From contig NZ_CP011452.2 of the NCBI RefSeq assembly GCF_001008165.2, positions 496,001 through 560,000 of the forward strand: DNA of 64,000 nt, read 5' to 3'. Shown here piece after piece: positions 26,659 to 36,256 of the stretch (position 1 is the stretch's first letter; the number at the start of each line of letters is the position of its first letter). The notes beneath the pieces were generated by a model, which was given only the letters and a program-made list of their open reading frames with translations, was not told where the DNA came from and searched no databases. Source of the DNA: Croceibacterium atlanticum (lineage in GTDB: Bacteria; Pseudomonadota; Alphaproteobacteria; Sphingomonadales; Sphingomonadaceae). The position numbers and the translations under genes are program-made.

Positions 26659-28635
26659 TCATGCGTCGATCAGGTCACGATCTACTTCGCCTGCGCGGTT
26701 CTGGATGAAATTGAACCGATGTTCGGGATTGCGGCCCATCAGGTGATCGACCAGTTCCTTGACCGCGAAACGCTGCTCATGCTCCGTGGGCAGGGTAATG
26801 CGGGTGAGGCTGCGCGTCCGGGGGTTCATCGTGGTTTCCCGCAATTGCTGCGGGTTCATTTCGCCCAAACCCTTGAAGCGGCTGATTTCGGTCTTCTTGC
26901 CCTTGAACACCGTTGCTTCCAGTTCCGCCCGGTGGGCATCGTCACGCGCATAGCGGCTCTCTTTCGCGGAAGTGATGCGATAGAGCGGCGGCTGGGCGAG
27001 GAAGAGGTGCCCCTTGCGCACCAGTTCCGGCATTTCCTGGAAAAAGAAGGTCATCAGCAGGGTCGCGATATGCGCCCCGTCCACATCGGCGTCGGTCATG
27101 ATGATGACCCGGTCGTAGCGCAGATGTTCCGGATCGCAGTCCTTGCGTGTCCCGCAGCCCAGAGCGAGCGTGAGGTCGGCGATTTCGCTATTTGCGCGGA
27201 TCTTGTCGGCACTGGCGCTGGCCACGTTCAGGATCTTGCCCCGGATCGGCAGGATCGCCTGCGTCTTGCGGTCGCGCGCCTGCTTGGCGCTGCCGCCGGC
27301 GCTATCGCCTTCGACGATGAACAATTCCGTCTCGCCATCGCCTTCGCCTGAACAATCGGTCAGCTTGCCGGGCAGGCGCAGCTTCTTGGCATTGGTGGCG
27401 GTCTTGCGCTTGACCTCACGCTCCGCCTTGCGGCGCAACCGTTCATCCATGCGTTCCATCACCGAACCAAGCAGCGCCTTGCCGCGCTCCATATTGTCGG
27501 TGAGGAAGTGATCGAAATGGTCGCGCACGGCATTTTCGACCAGCCGCGCAGCTTCGGGGCTGGTCAGCCGGTCCTTCGTCTGGCTCTGGAATTGCGGATC
27601 GCGGATGAAGACGGAAAGCATGATTTCCGCCCCGGTCACCACGTCATCGGCGCTGATATCCTTGGCCTTCTTCTGGCCGGTAAGTTCACCGAATGCGCGG
27701 ATTGCCTTGGTCAGCGCGGCCCGCAGGCCCTGTTCATGCGTGCCGCCATCGGGTGTCGGCACGGTGTTGCAATACCAGCTGGTGGAGCCGTCGGACCATA
27801 GCGGCCAGGCAACAGCCCATTCCACGCGGCCCTGATCCTCGGGAAAATCCTGCTTGCCCGAAAAGAAATCGCTGGTGACGCATTCGCGCGAGCCGAGCTG
27901 TTCCTTCAGATGATCGGCCAGGCCGCCGGGGAATTGGAACACCGCCTCCTGCGGCACTTCCTCGCTGGCGAGAGAGGGGGCGCATTTCCAGCGGATCTCG
28001 ACCCCGGCATAGAGATAAGCCTTGGATCGGGCGAGCTTGAACAGGCGCTGCGGCTTGAACTGCCGGTCCCCGAAAATCTCCGTGTCGGGCGTGAAGCTGA
28101 CCGTGGTGCCGCGCCGGTTGGGCGTGTCGCCAACCTTGGCGATCGGCGCCAGCGGCAGGCCCTTGGAAAATTCCTGCGCGAATACTTCGCGATTGCGGGC
28201 AACTTCGACCCGGGTATGCGATGACAGGGCATTGACCACGCTGACGCCGACACCGTGCAGGCCGCCACTGGTGGCATAGGCCTTGCCGGAAAACTTGCCG
28301 CCCGAATGCAATGTGGTGAGAATGACTTCGAGCGAGGACTTGCCCGGGAACTTGGGGTGTTCGTCAACCGGGATGCCGCGGCCATTATCGCTGATGGTCA
28401 GGCGATTGCCTTCCTCCAGCGTGACCTCGATCCGGCTGGCATGCCCGGCCACTGCTTCGTCCATGGCATTGTCGAGCACTTCGGCGGCAAGGTGATGCAA
28501 GGCCCGTTCGTCCGTGCCGCCGATATACATGCCGGGCCGCCGGCGTACCGGCTCCAGCCCTTCAAGCACCTCGATGGAGGAGGAATCGTAATCGCTGCCG
28601 CCCACGGGCGCCTTGTCGAACAGGTCGTCGCTCAT
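26659..28635 (-). CDS. parE: DNA topoisomerase IV subunit B
   Basis: This is the ATPase subunit of topoisomerase IV, which decatenates daughter chromosomes. The 658-residue protein has the GHKL ATPase (LDNAMDEAVAGHA, DNGRGIPVDEHP, GGLHGVGVSVVNALS), a transducer domain and a TOPRIM domain (VEGDSAGGSAKQARDRKTQAILP, TDADVDGAHI). The length, the absence of a GyrB-type insertion and the C-terminus ALMGRNPEHR-like (HLMGRNPEHRFNFIQ) favour ParE over GyrB. It lies between the LpoA-like lipoprotein gene and the serine hydrolase gene on the same strand. Confidence 0.95.
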   Translation of the reverse strand: MSDDLFDKAPVGGSDYDSSSIEVLEGLEPVRRRPGMYIGGTDERALHHLAAEVLDNAMDEAVAGHASRIEVTLEEGNRLTISDNGRGIPVDEHPKFPGKSSLEVILTTLHSGGKFSGKAYATSGGLHGVGVSVVNALSSHTRVEVARNREVFAQEFSKGLPLAPIAKVGDTPNRRGTTVSFTPDTEIFGDRQFKPQRLFKLARSKAYLYAGVEIRWKCAPSLASEEVPQEAVFQFPGGLADHLKEQLGSRECVTSDFFSGKQDFPEDQGRVEWAVAWPLWSDGSTSWYCNTVPTPDGGTHEQGLRAALTKAIRAFGELTGQKKAKDISADDVVTGAEIMLSVFIRDPQFQSQTKDRLTSPEAARLVENAVRDHFDHFLTDNMERGKALLGSVMERMDERLRRKAEREVKRKTATNAKKLRLPGKLTDCSGEGDGETELFIVEGDSAGGSAKQARDRKTQAILPIRGKILNVASASADKIRANSEIADLTLALGCGTRKDCDPEHLRYDRVIIMTDADVDGAHIATLLMTFFFQEMPELVRKGHLFLAQPPLYRITSAKESRYARDDAHRAELEATVFKGKKTEISRFKGLGEMNPQQLRETTMNPRTRSLTRITLPTEHEQRFAVKELVDHLMGRNPEHRFNFIQNRAGEVDRDLIDA

Positions 28636-28693
28636 CCTTGCCGCTATACGGCCCGGAATCCCACCCCTTCAAGCGGGTTGGGTGAACTTATCG

Positions 28694-29854
28694 TCAATCG
28701 AAACGCTGAGGGGCGGGATCCACCACGTCAATCGTGCCATTTCCGATGCGGCGAACTTCCATTGCCCGTTCGCCCACGCCGTCTCCGCGAAAGCGGAACG
28801 GCCCATCCAGGCCGAGGAACCCATCCGTCCCGAGCAGTTCCCGAACCGGGAATTGCGTGCCCGGTTCCCAGTCGCGGGCAACACGGAGGGTAAGCAGCAC
28901 CGAGTCATAGCCAAGGGTGGCAATGCGATAGGGCGTTTCGCCGAAGCGCGACTTGTAGCTGTCGAGGAACTGGCGATAACGCGCATCCGAAACTGCCGCG
29001 AACAGGGCGCCCCGCATGGCGGAGGCATTGGCGATGCTTGCTTCCCCGCTCCACAATTCGGTGCCGAGAATGGTCGGCAATACCATGCCGGGTTCCTTGA
29101 GTGCGCCAGCAGCCATGGCGGAAAGGCGGGCGCCGTCAGCCACCAGCACGGCATCGAAATCGGCCTTGCTTTCAAGCCGTTCGGCCGCGCTGACGATGGA
29201 TGTGTTCCCCCGGTCATAGCTTTCGGTGGCGACCAGCCGGCCGCCGACGCGGCGCACCGCGGCGGAGAAGGCATCGGCAGCCCGGCTGCCATATTCGCCA
29301 TTGGGAATCAGCGCCGCGAAATTGCGGGCGCCATTGGCGTGAGCATAAGCAACGGTGCGTGCCACGGATTGTTCAGGCACATGGCCCAGCACGAACACAT
29401 CGCTCGACGCCACGGAAATATCGTTGGAGAAGGTAATCAGCGGCACATCGGCCGGCTTGGCCTGGCTCAGCACCGGGCCGACATTCTGGCGCAGCAGGGG
29501 GCCGAGGATCAGCCTGTTGCCATCAGCAATGGCGCGGGCCGCCGCGCTCTGGGCATTGGTGGCGGTGTCATAGGTCGTGATCCGCAGATTCTGCGCATCC
29601 GTATCGAGCAGGGCCATGGTGGTGGCATTGGCGATCGAACGCCCGACATCGGCATTGCTGCCCGACAGGGGCACCAGCAGCGCAATCCTATGGCGAGTGG
29701 TGTCGGTGGGCAGGGCCGTATCGCTCGGCCCGGTCGTCTCTCCCGGTTCGGCGGGCCCGGTCTGGACTCCGTCACCGCCGGGTATGACCTGGCAGCCGGC
29801 AAGCCCCGCGGCCAGTGTCAATGCGACCAGGCCGCGCTTAAGACTTCCCAACAT
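28694..29854 (-). CDS. LpoA-like lipoprotein, periplasmic-binding-protein fold
   Basis: The 386-residue protein starts at ATG 29854. A lipoprotein signal ends in LAGC (Cys near 21). The body is a type I periplasmic binding fold (IALLVPLSGSNADVG, GPLLRQNVGPVLSQA, FAALIPNGEYGSRAADAF), as in the C-terminal half of LpoA, the outer-membrane activator of PBP1A. The TPR-like N-terminal domain of gammaproteobacterial LpoA is missing, so this is the short form. The divergent rsmI-yraN genes next door are the same neighbours as lpoA has in enterobacteria, which supports the call. Confidence 0.83.
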   Translation of the reverse strand: MLGSLKRGLVALTLAAGLAGCQVIPGGDGVQTGPAEPGETTGPSDTALPTDTTRHRIALLVPLSGSNADVGRSIANATTMALLDTDAQNLRITTYDTATNAQSAAARAIADGNRLILGPLLRQNVGPVLSQAKPADVPLITFSNDISVASSDVFVLGHVPEQSVARTVAYAHANGARNFAALIPNGEYGSRAADAFSAAVRRVGGRLVATESYDRGNTSIVSAAERLESKADFDAVLVADGARLSAMAAGALKEPGMVLPTILGTELWSGEASIANASAMRGALFAAVSDARYRQFLDSYKSRFGETPYRIATLGYDSVLLTLRVARDWEPGTQFPVRELLGTDGFLGLDGPFRFRGDGVGERAMEVRRIGNGTIDVVDPAPQRFD

Positions 29855-29892
29855 GCTTGCCGCTCCAGCTAAATCTGGTCCACAAGGCGCGC

Positions 29893-30741
29893 GTGAACGA
29901 CACCAGTGAACTCGAACCTTTGTCTCCCGGCCTCTATATTGTCGCGACGCCAATTGGCAATCTCGGCGATATAACCTTGCGGGGAGCCGACATTCTCAGG
30001 CGATGTGCCGTCATCGCCTGCGAGGATACGCGCGTTACGCAGAAGCTGGCGCGGCACTTGGGAATCGCCGGTTCGCTGTGGCGTTATGACGATCACAGCG
30101 CGCCCGCAGACCGGCAGAGATTGATCGAATCCATGCGGAATCAGGCCGTGGCGCTCGTCACCGATGCCGGCACGCCGCTGGTGTCCGACCCTGGATACCG
30201 GCTTGTGCGGGAAGCGCGGGAAGCTGGAATCCCGGTCACCAGCCTGCCCGGGCCGACCGCGCCAATCGCGGCGCTGACATTATCGGGTCTGCCCAATGAT
30301 CGCTTCCTCTTCGCCGGTTTCCTGCCGCCAAAGGAGAAAGCCCGCCGTGATGTGCTGGAGGAATTGAGCAATCTTCGGTCCACGCTGATTTTTTTCGAAA
30401 CTGCGCCGCGCCTGCTGAAATCTTTACAGGCGATAGAAGAGATCCTGCCGGGCCGCGAAGTTGCCGTCGCGCGCGAGATTACCAAGCTGCACGAGGAATG
30501 CCGCACCGGGACGGCGGCGGAACTGGCCGCGCATTATGCCGAGTTTCCGCCACGGGGCGAAATCGTGCTGATGGTCGGCCCGCCGGGAGAGCAGGTGTCC
30601 AGCGCGGATGACGCGGACGAGATGCTGCGCGAAGCCCTGGCCGACATGAAACCGTCCCAGGCGGCTGCTTTCGTCGCGAAGTCCACCGGCCTCGATCGCA
30701 AGGCTCTCTATGCAAGGGCGCTGGAGCTGCGCGAGGCGTGA
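29893..30741 (+). CDS. rsmI: 16S rRNA (cytidine(1402)-2'-O)-methyltransferase
   Basis: RsmI adds the 2'-O-methyl group to C1402 in the decoding centre of 16S rRNA. The 282-residue protein has the tetrapyrrole-methylase fold: LYIVATPIGNLGDIT, ACEDTR, VTDAGTPLVSDPG and SLPGPTA. I chose GTG 29893; a TTG at 29857 is in frame but would leave only 2 nt to the divergent lipoprotein start and adds non-conserved residues. Its stop overlaps the yraN start (GTGA). Confidence 0.95.
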   Translation: MNDTSELEPLSPGLYIVATPIGNLGDITLRGADILRRCAVIACEDTRVTQKLARHLGIAGSLWRYDDHSAPADRQRLIESMRNQAVALVTDAGTPLVSDPGYRLVREAREAGIPVTSLPGPTAPIAALTLSGLPNDRFLFAGFLPPKEKARRDVLEELSNLRSTLIFFETAPRLLKSLQAIEEILPGREVAVAREITKLHEECRTGTAAELAAHYAEFPPRGEIVLMVGPPGEQVSSADDADEMLREALADMKPSQAAAFVAKSTGLDRKALYARALELREA

Positions 30742-31088
30742 ACCGGGCGCTTGCCGAACAGCGCGGGCGGCGGGGAGAACGGCTCGCCGCATTGTGGCTG
30801 CGCCTGAAAGCCTGGCGCATACTTGGCCAGCGGGTGAAGACTGCCCGCGGGGAAATCGACCTGATAATGAAGCGGGGCAAGACGATAGCCTTCGTCGAGG
30901 TGAAATGGCGCGCCAATGTGGCGGAGCGCGACCGCGCAATCGACAGCTATCGCCTCCGCCGGGTCGCCGCCGCAGCGGAGGCGGTGGCTCATAATTACGC
31001 CAGAAACGGAGAATCCATCCGCATCGATGTGCTTCTCCTTGCACCCGGGCGCTGGCCTCGCCACATCGTGAACGCCTGGCAGCCGTAA
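30738..31088 (+). CDS. YraN family (UPF0102) nuclease-like protein
   Basis: The 116-residue protein starts with GTG overlapping the rsmI stop. It carries the restriction-endonuclease-like core of UPF0102: GERLAALWL, VKTARGEIDLIMKRGKTIAFVEVKWR (the E-I-D...E-V-K pattern with presumed metal-binding residues), then RIDVLLL. It is usually found beside rsmI, as here. The biological role is not established. Confidence 0.92.
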   Translation: MNRALAEQRGRRGERLAALWLRLKAWRILGQRVKTARGEIDLIMKRGKTIAFVEVKWRANVAERDRAIDSYRLRRVAAAAEAVAHNYARNGESIRIDVLLLAPGRWPRHIVNAWQP

Positions 31089-31101
31089 GGAAGACAGAAG
31101 A

Positions 31102-32061
31102 ATGAGCCTGCGCGTTGCGGTCCAGATGGATCCGCTGGAAAGCATCAATATCGCCGGAGATTCGAGCTTTGCGCTCATGCTCTCCGCCCAATCGCGCGGC
31201 CACCGCCTCTGGGTTTACGACGTAACGAGTCTCGCCTGGGAAGACGGGTGCATCACCGCCTGGGCGCGCGAAGTCAGTGTGCAGCGGGTGGAAGGCGATC
31301 ATTTCACCTATCGCAGCGAACTGGCCAAAATCGACCTGGGCGAAGATATCGACGTTGTCCTGATGCGGCAGGATCCGCCCTTCCATCTCGGCTATATCAG
31401 CGCCGCATTGCTGCTGGACCGGCTGAAGGGGAAGACGCTGGTCGTCAACGATCCGCGCGAAGTCATCAATGCGCCGGAAAAGGTGTTCGTGCTCGATTAC
31501 GCGCGTTTCATGCCGCCGACACTGGTCGCCCGCCGGATCGAGGATGTGCGCGAATTCATGGCCAAGCATGGCTCCGTGGTGGTGAAGCCGCTGCACGGCA
31601 ATGGCGGCAAGGCGATCTTCCGGATCGACGCCGAAGGCACGAACTTGTCCGCCCTGATGGAAGTGTTCAACCAGACCTGGCCTGAACCGCATATGGTCCA
31701 GCCCTTCCTGCCCGAAGTGGCCGATGGCGATAAACGCATCGTGCTGGTCGATGGCGAAGTGGCCGGGGCTATCAATCGCAAACCGGGCAAGGGGGAATTC
31801 CGCTCCAACCTGGCGCAGGGCGGTTATGCCGAAGCGGCCGATCTGACGGAGCGGGAGAAGGAAATCTGCGCCGCCATGGGTCCGGAACTTAAACGGCGCG
31901 GCCTGATCTTTGTCGGCATCGACGTGATCGGCGGCAAATGGCTGACCGAAATCAACGTCACCAGCCCGACCGGCATCGTCGCCATCGACAATTTCAACGG
32001 CACGGACACCGCCGGGCTGATCTGGGATGCGATCGAAACACGGCTGGCCGCGCAGGAATAA
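31102..32061 (+). CDS. gshB: Glutathione synthase
   Basis: GshB joins gamma-glutamylcysteine and glycine using ATP. The 319-residue protein starts MSLRVAVQMDPLESINIAGDSSFAL and is typical along its length: MRQDPPFHLGYI, VVVKPLHGNGGKAIFRI (ATP-grasp), VDGEVAGAINRKPG, EFRSNLAQGG, GLIFVGIDVIG and EINVTSPTG. It is the third gene of the rsmI-yraN-gshB-DedA run. It would supply glutathione for enzymes such as the LigF-like transferase at 23 kb. Confidence 0.97.
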   Translation: MSLRVAVQMDPLESINIAGDSSFALMLSAQSRGHRLWVYDVTSLAWEDGCITAWAREVSVQRVEGDHFTYRSELAKIDLGEDIDVVLMRQDPPFHLGYISAALLLDRLKGKTLVVNDPREVINAPEKVFVLDYARFMPPTLVARRIEDVREFMAKHGSVVVKPLHGNGGKAIFRIDAEGTNLSALMEVFNQTWPEPHMVQPFLPEVADGDKRIVLVDGEVAGAINRKPGKGEFRSNLAQGGYAEAADLTEREKEICAAMGPELKRRGLIFVGIDVIGGKWLTEINVTSPTGIVAIDNFNGTDTAGLIWDAIETRLAAQE

Positions 32062-32103
32062 AAGGGGCCGGACCCTCCAGGTGATTTGGCCGTTGGCGCA
32101 GCA

Positions 32104-32715
32104 ATGAACGACTTCATCTTCGAAGCCATCGCTCAGGGCGGATATATCGGCATATTGTTGCTGATGGCGCTGGAAAACATCATCCCGCCGATCCCGTCCG
32201 AAGTGATCATGGGCATTGGCGGCGTGCTGGTGGCGCGCGGCGAAATGTCCTTCTGGCCGCTGATGCTGGCCGGGACGGTCGGCTCAACTGCCGGCAATTA
32301 CGCCTGGTACTGGGTGGGGGATAAATGGGGCTATCAACGGCTCGGCCGGATCGTGGACCGGCATGGGCGGTGGCTCACTGTCGATTTCGAACATATCGAA
32401 AAAGCGGCGAATTTTTTTCAGAAACACGGCCAGTGGGTGGTCTTCGCGCTGCGTTTCTCGCCCTTCCTGCGCACTATTGTGTCGCTGCCGGCTGGCCTGG
32501 CCCACATGCCGGTCTGGCGGTTTCTGCTGTTCACCTTTGCAGGATCCGCGATCTGGAATGCGATCCTGGTGGAAGGCGGCAGGCGGCTCGCCCCGCTGAT
32601 AGAGAAATACGAAAGCTGGGCCAGCTGGAGCGTGATCGGCCTGATTGCGCTGATGCTGGTCTGGTATATCTGGCGCGTGATCACCTGGACCCCGCGCGAG
32701 AAGAAGGACGATTAA
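32104..32715 (+). CDS. DedA family membrane protein
   Basis: The 203-residue membrane protein has the VTT/DedA (SNARE-associated) domain: the re-entrant segment LENIIPPIPSEVIMGIGG with its conserved acidic residue, and RFSPFLRTIVSLPAGLAHMP with the conserved Arg. About four to five hydrophobic spans are visible. DedA proteins are implicated in lipid scrambling (undecaprenyl phosphate or phospholipids) and proton-motive-force maintenance. The start ATG 32104 is chosen over a TTG at 32086. Its stop overlaps the stop of the convergent xerC gene. Confidence 0.93.
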   Translation: MNDFIFEAIAQGGYIGILLLMALENIIPPIPSEVIMGIGGVLVARGEMSFWPLMLAGTVGSTAGNYAWYWVGDKWGYQRLGRIVDRHGRWLTVDFEHIEKAANFFQKHGQWVVFALRFSPFLRTIVSLPAGLAHMPVWRFLLFTFAGSAIWNAILVEGGRRLAPLIEKYESWASWSVIGLIALMLVWYIWRVITWTPREKKDD

Positions 32716-33608
32716 TCTTTCTCGCGCGGATGGGCGGCGCGATAGGTATCCAGCAGGGTCGCCGCATCCACTTTGGTGTATATCTGCGTCGAGCCGAGGC
32801 TGGCATGGCCGAGCAATTCCTGTAGCGACCGCAGATCGGCCCCGGCACCCAGCAGATGCGTGGCGAAGCTGTGGCGCAGCGCGTGGGGCGTGGCGCTGGC
32901 GGGCAGGCCAAGTGCCTTGCGCGCGCGGGCCATCGCCTTCTGCACCATGCCCTGGTTCAACTTGCCGCCCTTCGCCCCGCGAAACAGCGGCTCTGCCGGG
33001 GCGAGGGGGTAGGGGCATCGCGCCGCGTAATCGGCCACGCAGTCGCGCACTATGGGCAGGATCGGCACGACGCGCTGTTTTCCGCCCTTGCCGGTAACGG
33101 TCAGCGTCTCGCCCAGTGGCAGGTCGGACCCTTTGAGCGACAGCGCCTCGGCAATTCGCAGGCCGCCGCCATACATCAGCAGCAGCACCGCCCGGTCGCG
33201 TGCGCCAATCCAGTCTTCCGCCGCGGTGGCATCCACCATCTCGGCCAGATTGCTGGCATCGTCCGGGGTAACGGGGCGGGGCAGGCCTTTCTTGATCCGT
33301 GGCCCACGCAGGCGCGGCGCGCCGTCGTCCGTCTGGCCGGACTGCTCCCGCGCATGGGCCAGCAGGCTCTTCAGCGCCGAAAGTTCGCGCGCGGCGGATA
33401 CATTGCCCAGCCCGCCTGTTCGCCGTGCGGCCAGATGATTGCGCAGGGCATGGGCATCGAGCCGGGCCAGATCCGGCCATTGCCGCGCATCCACCGCGTC
33501 GATCAGCCGCGTTGCCGCCGCCAGATAGGCGCGCACCGTATGCGGCGACCGGCGGCGCGAATTGGTCAGGTGATCGCGCCAGTCCTCAAGCAGATCGGCG
33601 CGGCTCAT
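32712..33608 (-). CDS. xerC: Tyrosine recombinase XerC
   Basis: This enzyme resolves chromosome dimers at dif with a partner recombinase. The 298-residue protein has a SAM-like N-terminal core-binding domain (1-100) and the catalytic domain with Arg in YGGGLRIAEAL, Lys in GKGGKQRVVPI, HALRHSFATHLL (HxxR), LGHASLGSTQIYTKV (His and nucleophile Tyr). The gene context (chromosomal, between hemW and DedA, no att sites) supports XerC rather than a phage integrase. Its start overlaps the hemW stop by 4 nt. Confidence 0.9.
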   Translation of the reverse strand: MSRADLLEDWRDHLTNSRRRSPHTVRAYLAAATRLIDAVDARQWPDLARLDAHALRNHLAARRTGGLGNVSAARELSALKSLLAHAREQSGQTDDGAPRLRGPRIKKGLPRPVTPDDASNLAEMVDATAAEDWIGARDRAVLLLMYGGGLRIAEALSLKGSDLPLGETLTVTGKGGKQRVVPILPIVRDCVADYAARCPYPLAPAEPLFRGAKGGKLNQGMVQKAMARARKALGLPASATPHALRHSFATHLLGAGADLRSLQELLGHASLGSTQIYTKVDAATLLDTYRAAHPREKD

Positions 33609-34756
33609 GCCGAGGCCAGATTGTCCGACACAAGCTGCCCCAGCAACGCATCGAGCACTGGCATGCCTTGCGCCGTAACGCCGATCCGGCCGCCTGCCTG
33701 CCAGGCTAGGCCGAGCTTTTCGAGGAAGTGCAGCCGGTCCATCTCCACCAGCTCATCCGGCGCCATACCGAACCGTTCACCCAGCGCCCCCGGATCGATC
33801 CCTTCGCGCAGGCGCAAACCCATCAGCAAAGCTTCCGCAGCCTGCCCGCGCGGGGTAAGAGCATCTTCCTGTGAAAGGCCATTGCCATTGCGCTGCACGG
33901 CCGAAAGAAAATTCTCCGGCTTGCGATGGCGCATGGTTGCCATGCCGCCCCTGCGGCCATGCGCGCCGGGGCCGATGCCGATATAATCCTGATACCGCCA
34001 ATAGGTCAGATTATGGCGGCTTTCCTCCCCCGTTCGGGCGTGATTGCTGACTTCGTAGGCACGCAGGCCCGCCTCTGCCGTCATCTCCCGCGTCAGGGCG
34101 AAAAGATCGGCTGCCGGGTCATCCTCAAGAGGTTTGAAACGCCCCAGCCGGACATCGGTGGCGAAACGCGTATTGGCTTCGATCGTCAGTTGATAGAGCG
34201 AAAGATGGCCCGTGCCGAAGGATAGTGCGCGGAACAATTCCTGTTCCCATTTCTCCGGCGTCTGGCCGGGGCGGGCATAGATCAGGTCAAAGCTGACCCG
34301 GCCAAAGCTGTTCTGCGCCACTTCCAGCGCGGCCAGTCCTTCTTCCGCATCATGCAGCCGGCCAAGAAAACGCAGCGTCTCGTCATCCAGCGCCTGCAGG
34401 CCGAGCGAGACGCGATTCACGCCGGCGGAGGCCAGCCCTGCAAAACGCAGCGCCTCGACCGAGGATGGGTTTGCCTCCAGCGTTATTTCCACGTCCGGCG
34501 CAAAGCCCCAGAGCTTCTCCGCTTCTTTCAGCAGGCTTTCGACCAGATCCGGCGGCATGAGGGACGGCGTGCCCCCGCCGAAAAAGATGGAATGCAGTGC
34601 CTCTCCGCCCGCAAGCGCCGCTTCATGCCGCATGTCGGCAATCAGGGCGTCCTGCCAGGCTTCGGTTTCGATCTGGTCCCGCACATGCGAATTGAAATCG
34701 CAATAGGGGCACTTCTTCAGACAGAAGGGCCAATGGATGTAGAGTGCGCGGGCCAC
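33605..34756 (-). CDS. hemW: Radical SAM heme chaperone HemW
   Basis: HemW is a radical-SAM-family heme chaperone related to HemN. The 383-residue protein has the CxxxCxxC cluster at Cys12, Cys16 and Cys19 (FCLKKCPYCDFNSH), then GGGTPSLM, ANPSSV, RVSLGLQALDD, FDLIYARPGQTP, and a C-terminal HemN-type domain. It lacks the N-terminal extension and extra cysteine of true HemN coproporphyrinogen dehydrogenase. It lies in the conserved rph-rdgB-hemW order, 74 nt from rdgB. Confidence 0.95.
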   Translation of the reverse strand: MARALYIHWPFCLKKCPYCDFNSHVRDQIETEAWQDALIADMRHEAALAGGEALHSIFFGGGTPSLMPPDLVESLLKEAEKLWGFAPDVEITLEANPSSVEALRFAGLASAGVNRVSLGLQALDDETLRFLGRLHDAEEGLAALEVAQNSFGRVSFDLIYARPGQTPEKWEQELFRALSFGTGHLSLYQLTIEANTRFATDVRLGRFKPLEDDPAADLFALTREMTAEAGLRAYEVSNHARTGEESRHNLTYWRYQDYIGIGPGAHGRRGGMATMRHRKPENFLSAVQRNGNGLSQEDALTPRGQAAEALLMGLRLREGIDPGALGERFGMAPDELVEMDRLHFLEKLGLAWQAGGRIGVTAQGMPVLDALLGQLVSDNLASA

Positions 34757-34830
34757 GGGTGGGATTCAGCAGACCTTACCTGCCACTTGTCAAGTTTCAG
34801 CCTTGATGCGGCAGAGGATTACCAAGGAAT

Positions 34831-35463
34831 TCAAGCGGGTTGGAACTGGTCCGCCACCAGTTTTGCGAAGGCATCGGCGCGGTGGCTGATGCGATGTTTT
34901 TCCGCCGGATCGATTTCTGCAAAGGTCTGTTCCATGCCGGCCGGCACGAAGACGGGATCATATCCGAAACCCAGCGTGCCACGCGGCGGCCAGGTCAGCC
35001 GCCCTTCGGCGCGCCCTTCATAGACGGCATGTTCGCCATCCGGCCAGGCAATTGCCAGAGTGCAGGAAAACCACGCATCGCGCTGAACATCCGGCCCTTT
35101 TTCGGCCAGCATCCCTTCCACCTTGCCCATTGCCATATACCAGTCCCGGCCCGGTTCGCCTTCGAACCATTGCCGTTCGGCCCAGTCCGCCGTGTACACT
35201 CCGGGCCGACCGCCCAGTGCGGCAACGGACAGGCCGCTATCGTCGGCGAGGGCGGGGAGGCCCGATGCCTCCGCCGCCGCACGCGCTTTTATCAGCGCGT
35301 TCTCGACAAAAGTCGTGCCCGTCTCGGCCGGCTCGGGCAGGCCCAGCGATCCGGCGGAAATGCATTCCAGCCCGTAAGGCTGGAGCAATGCGCCGATCTC
35401 TTTCAGCTTGCTCGCATTATGCGTGGCGATGACAAGCTTGCCCGAGCCGAGTTTCCGATTCAC
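34831..35463 (-). CDS. rdgB: Non-canonical purine NTP pyrophosphatase (RdgB/HAM1)
   Basis: This enzyme removes ITP, dITP and XTP from the nucleotide pool. The 210-residue protein starts at GTG 35463, overlapping the rph stop (GTGA); the longer frame to 35505 has no family match. Motifs are [42 protein letters not shown] and [13 protein letters not shown], followed by [11 protein letters not shown]. Length is normal. Confidence 0.96.
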   Translation of the reverse strand: MNRKLGSGKLVIATHNASKLKEIGALLQPYGLECISAGSLGLPEPAETGTTFVENALIKARAAAEASGLPALADDSGLSVAALGGRPGVYTADWAERQWFEGEPGRDWYMAMGKVEGMLAEKGPDVQRDAWFSCTLAIAWPDGEHAVYEGRAEGRLTWPPRGTLGFGYDPVFVPAGMEQTFAEIDPAEKHRISHRADAFAKLVADQFQPA

Positions 35464-36176
35464 TTGCGAACAGCCTCTTCCTGCGCGGCGAAGATCTGAT
35501 CGCAACCCATGCGGGCAAGACGCAGCAGGCGCAGCAGGCCTTCTTCGTCATAGGTGGCACCTTCGGCCGTCGCCTGCGCCTCGGCAATATTGCCGCCTTC
35601 CAGCAGCACGAAATTGGCATCGGCGTCGGCATTGGAATCCTCGTCATAATCGAGATCCAGCACCGGCGTGCCCTGATAGATGCCGCAGCTGACCGCCGCG
35701 ACCTTGGACATGATCGGGTCTTCCTTGATCTGCCCGCTTTCCATGAGCTTGTTCACGGCGAGGCGCAGCGCAACCCAGGCGCCGGTGATGGACGCGGTGC
35801 GCGTGCCGCCATCGGCCTGGATCACGTCGCAATCGAGGACGATCTGACGTTCGCCGAGCTTTTCCATATCGACCACGGCGCGCAGCGAACGGCCGATCAG
35901 GCGCTGGATTTCCTGCGTCCGGCCGGACTGCTTGCCCTTGGCCGCTTCACGGCTGCCGCGCGTATGGGTGGCGCGGGGGAGCATGGAATATTCGCCCGTG
36001 ACCCAGCCCTGGTTCTTGCCGCGCAGGAAGGGCGGCACCCGTTCTTCCACGCTGGCGGTGACCAGGACGCGGGTATCGCCAAAGCTGATCAGGCAGGAGC
36101 CTTCGGCATGCTTGGTAAATCCGGTCTGGATGTCGATAACGCGCATTTCGTCGGGCGCGCGGCCGGATGGTCGCAT
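35460..36176 (-). CDS. rph: Ribonuclease PH
   Basis: RNase PH trims tRNA 3' ends by phosphorolysis. The 238-residue protein starts [16 protein letters not shown] at 36176. Typical segments are [74 protein letters not shown] and [17 protein letters not shown]. It is divergent from hrcA with an 80-nt gap and overlaps rdgB, the usual alphaproteobacterial arrangement. Confidence 0.97.
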   Translation of the reverse strand: MRPSGRAPDEMRVIDIQTGFTKHAEGSCLISFGDTRVLVTASVEERVPPFLRGKNQGWVTGEYSMLPRATHTRGSREAAKGKQSGRTQEIQRLIGRSLRAVVDMEKLGERQIVLDCDVIQADGGTRTASITGAWVALRLAVNKLMESGQIKEDPIMSKVAAVSCGIYQGTPVLDLDYDEDSNADADANFVLLEGGNIAEAQATAEGATYDEEGLLRLLRLARMGCDQIFAAQEEAVRK

Positions 36177-36256
36177 ATTCAATCTCCATTCTGGCAAAGG
36201 CCCTTACGGCAAATGCCATTGCGGCCGCCGCCCTAGCGCCTAGATAGGCAACTGTC

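Noticed and set aside
32712-33608. Tyrosine recombinase as sign of an integrated element
   Set aside because: It overlaps hemW by 4 nt, has housekeeping neighbours and no flanking repeats; it is the chromosomal XerC.
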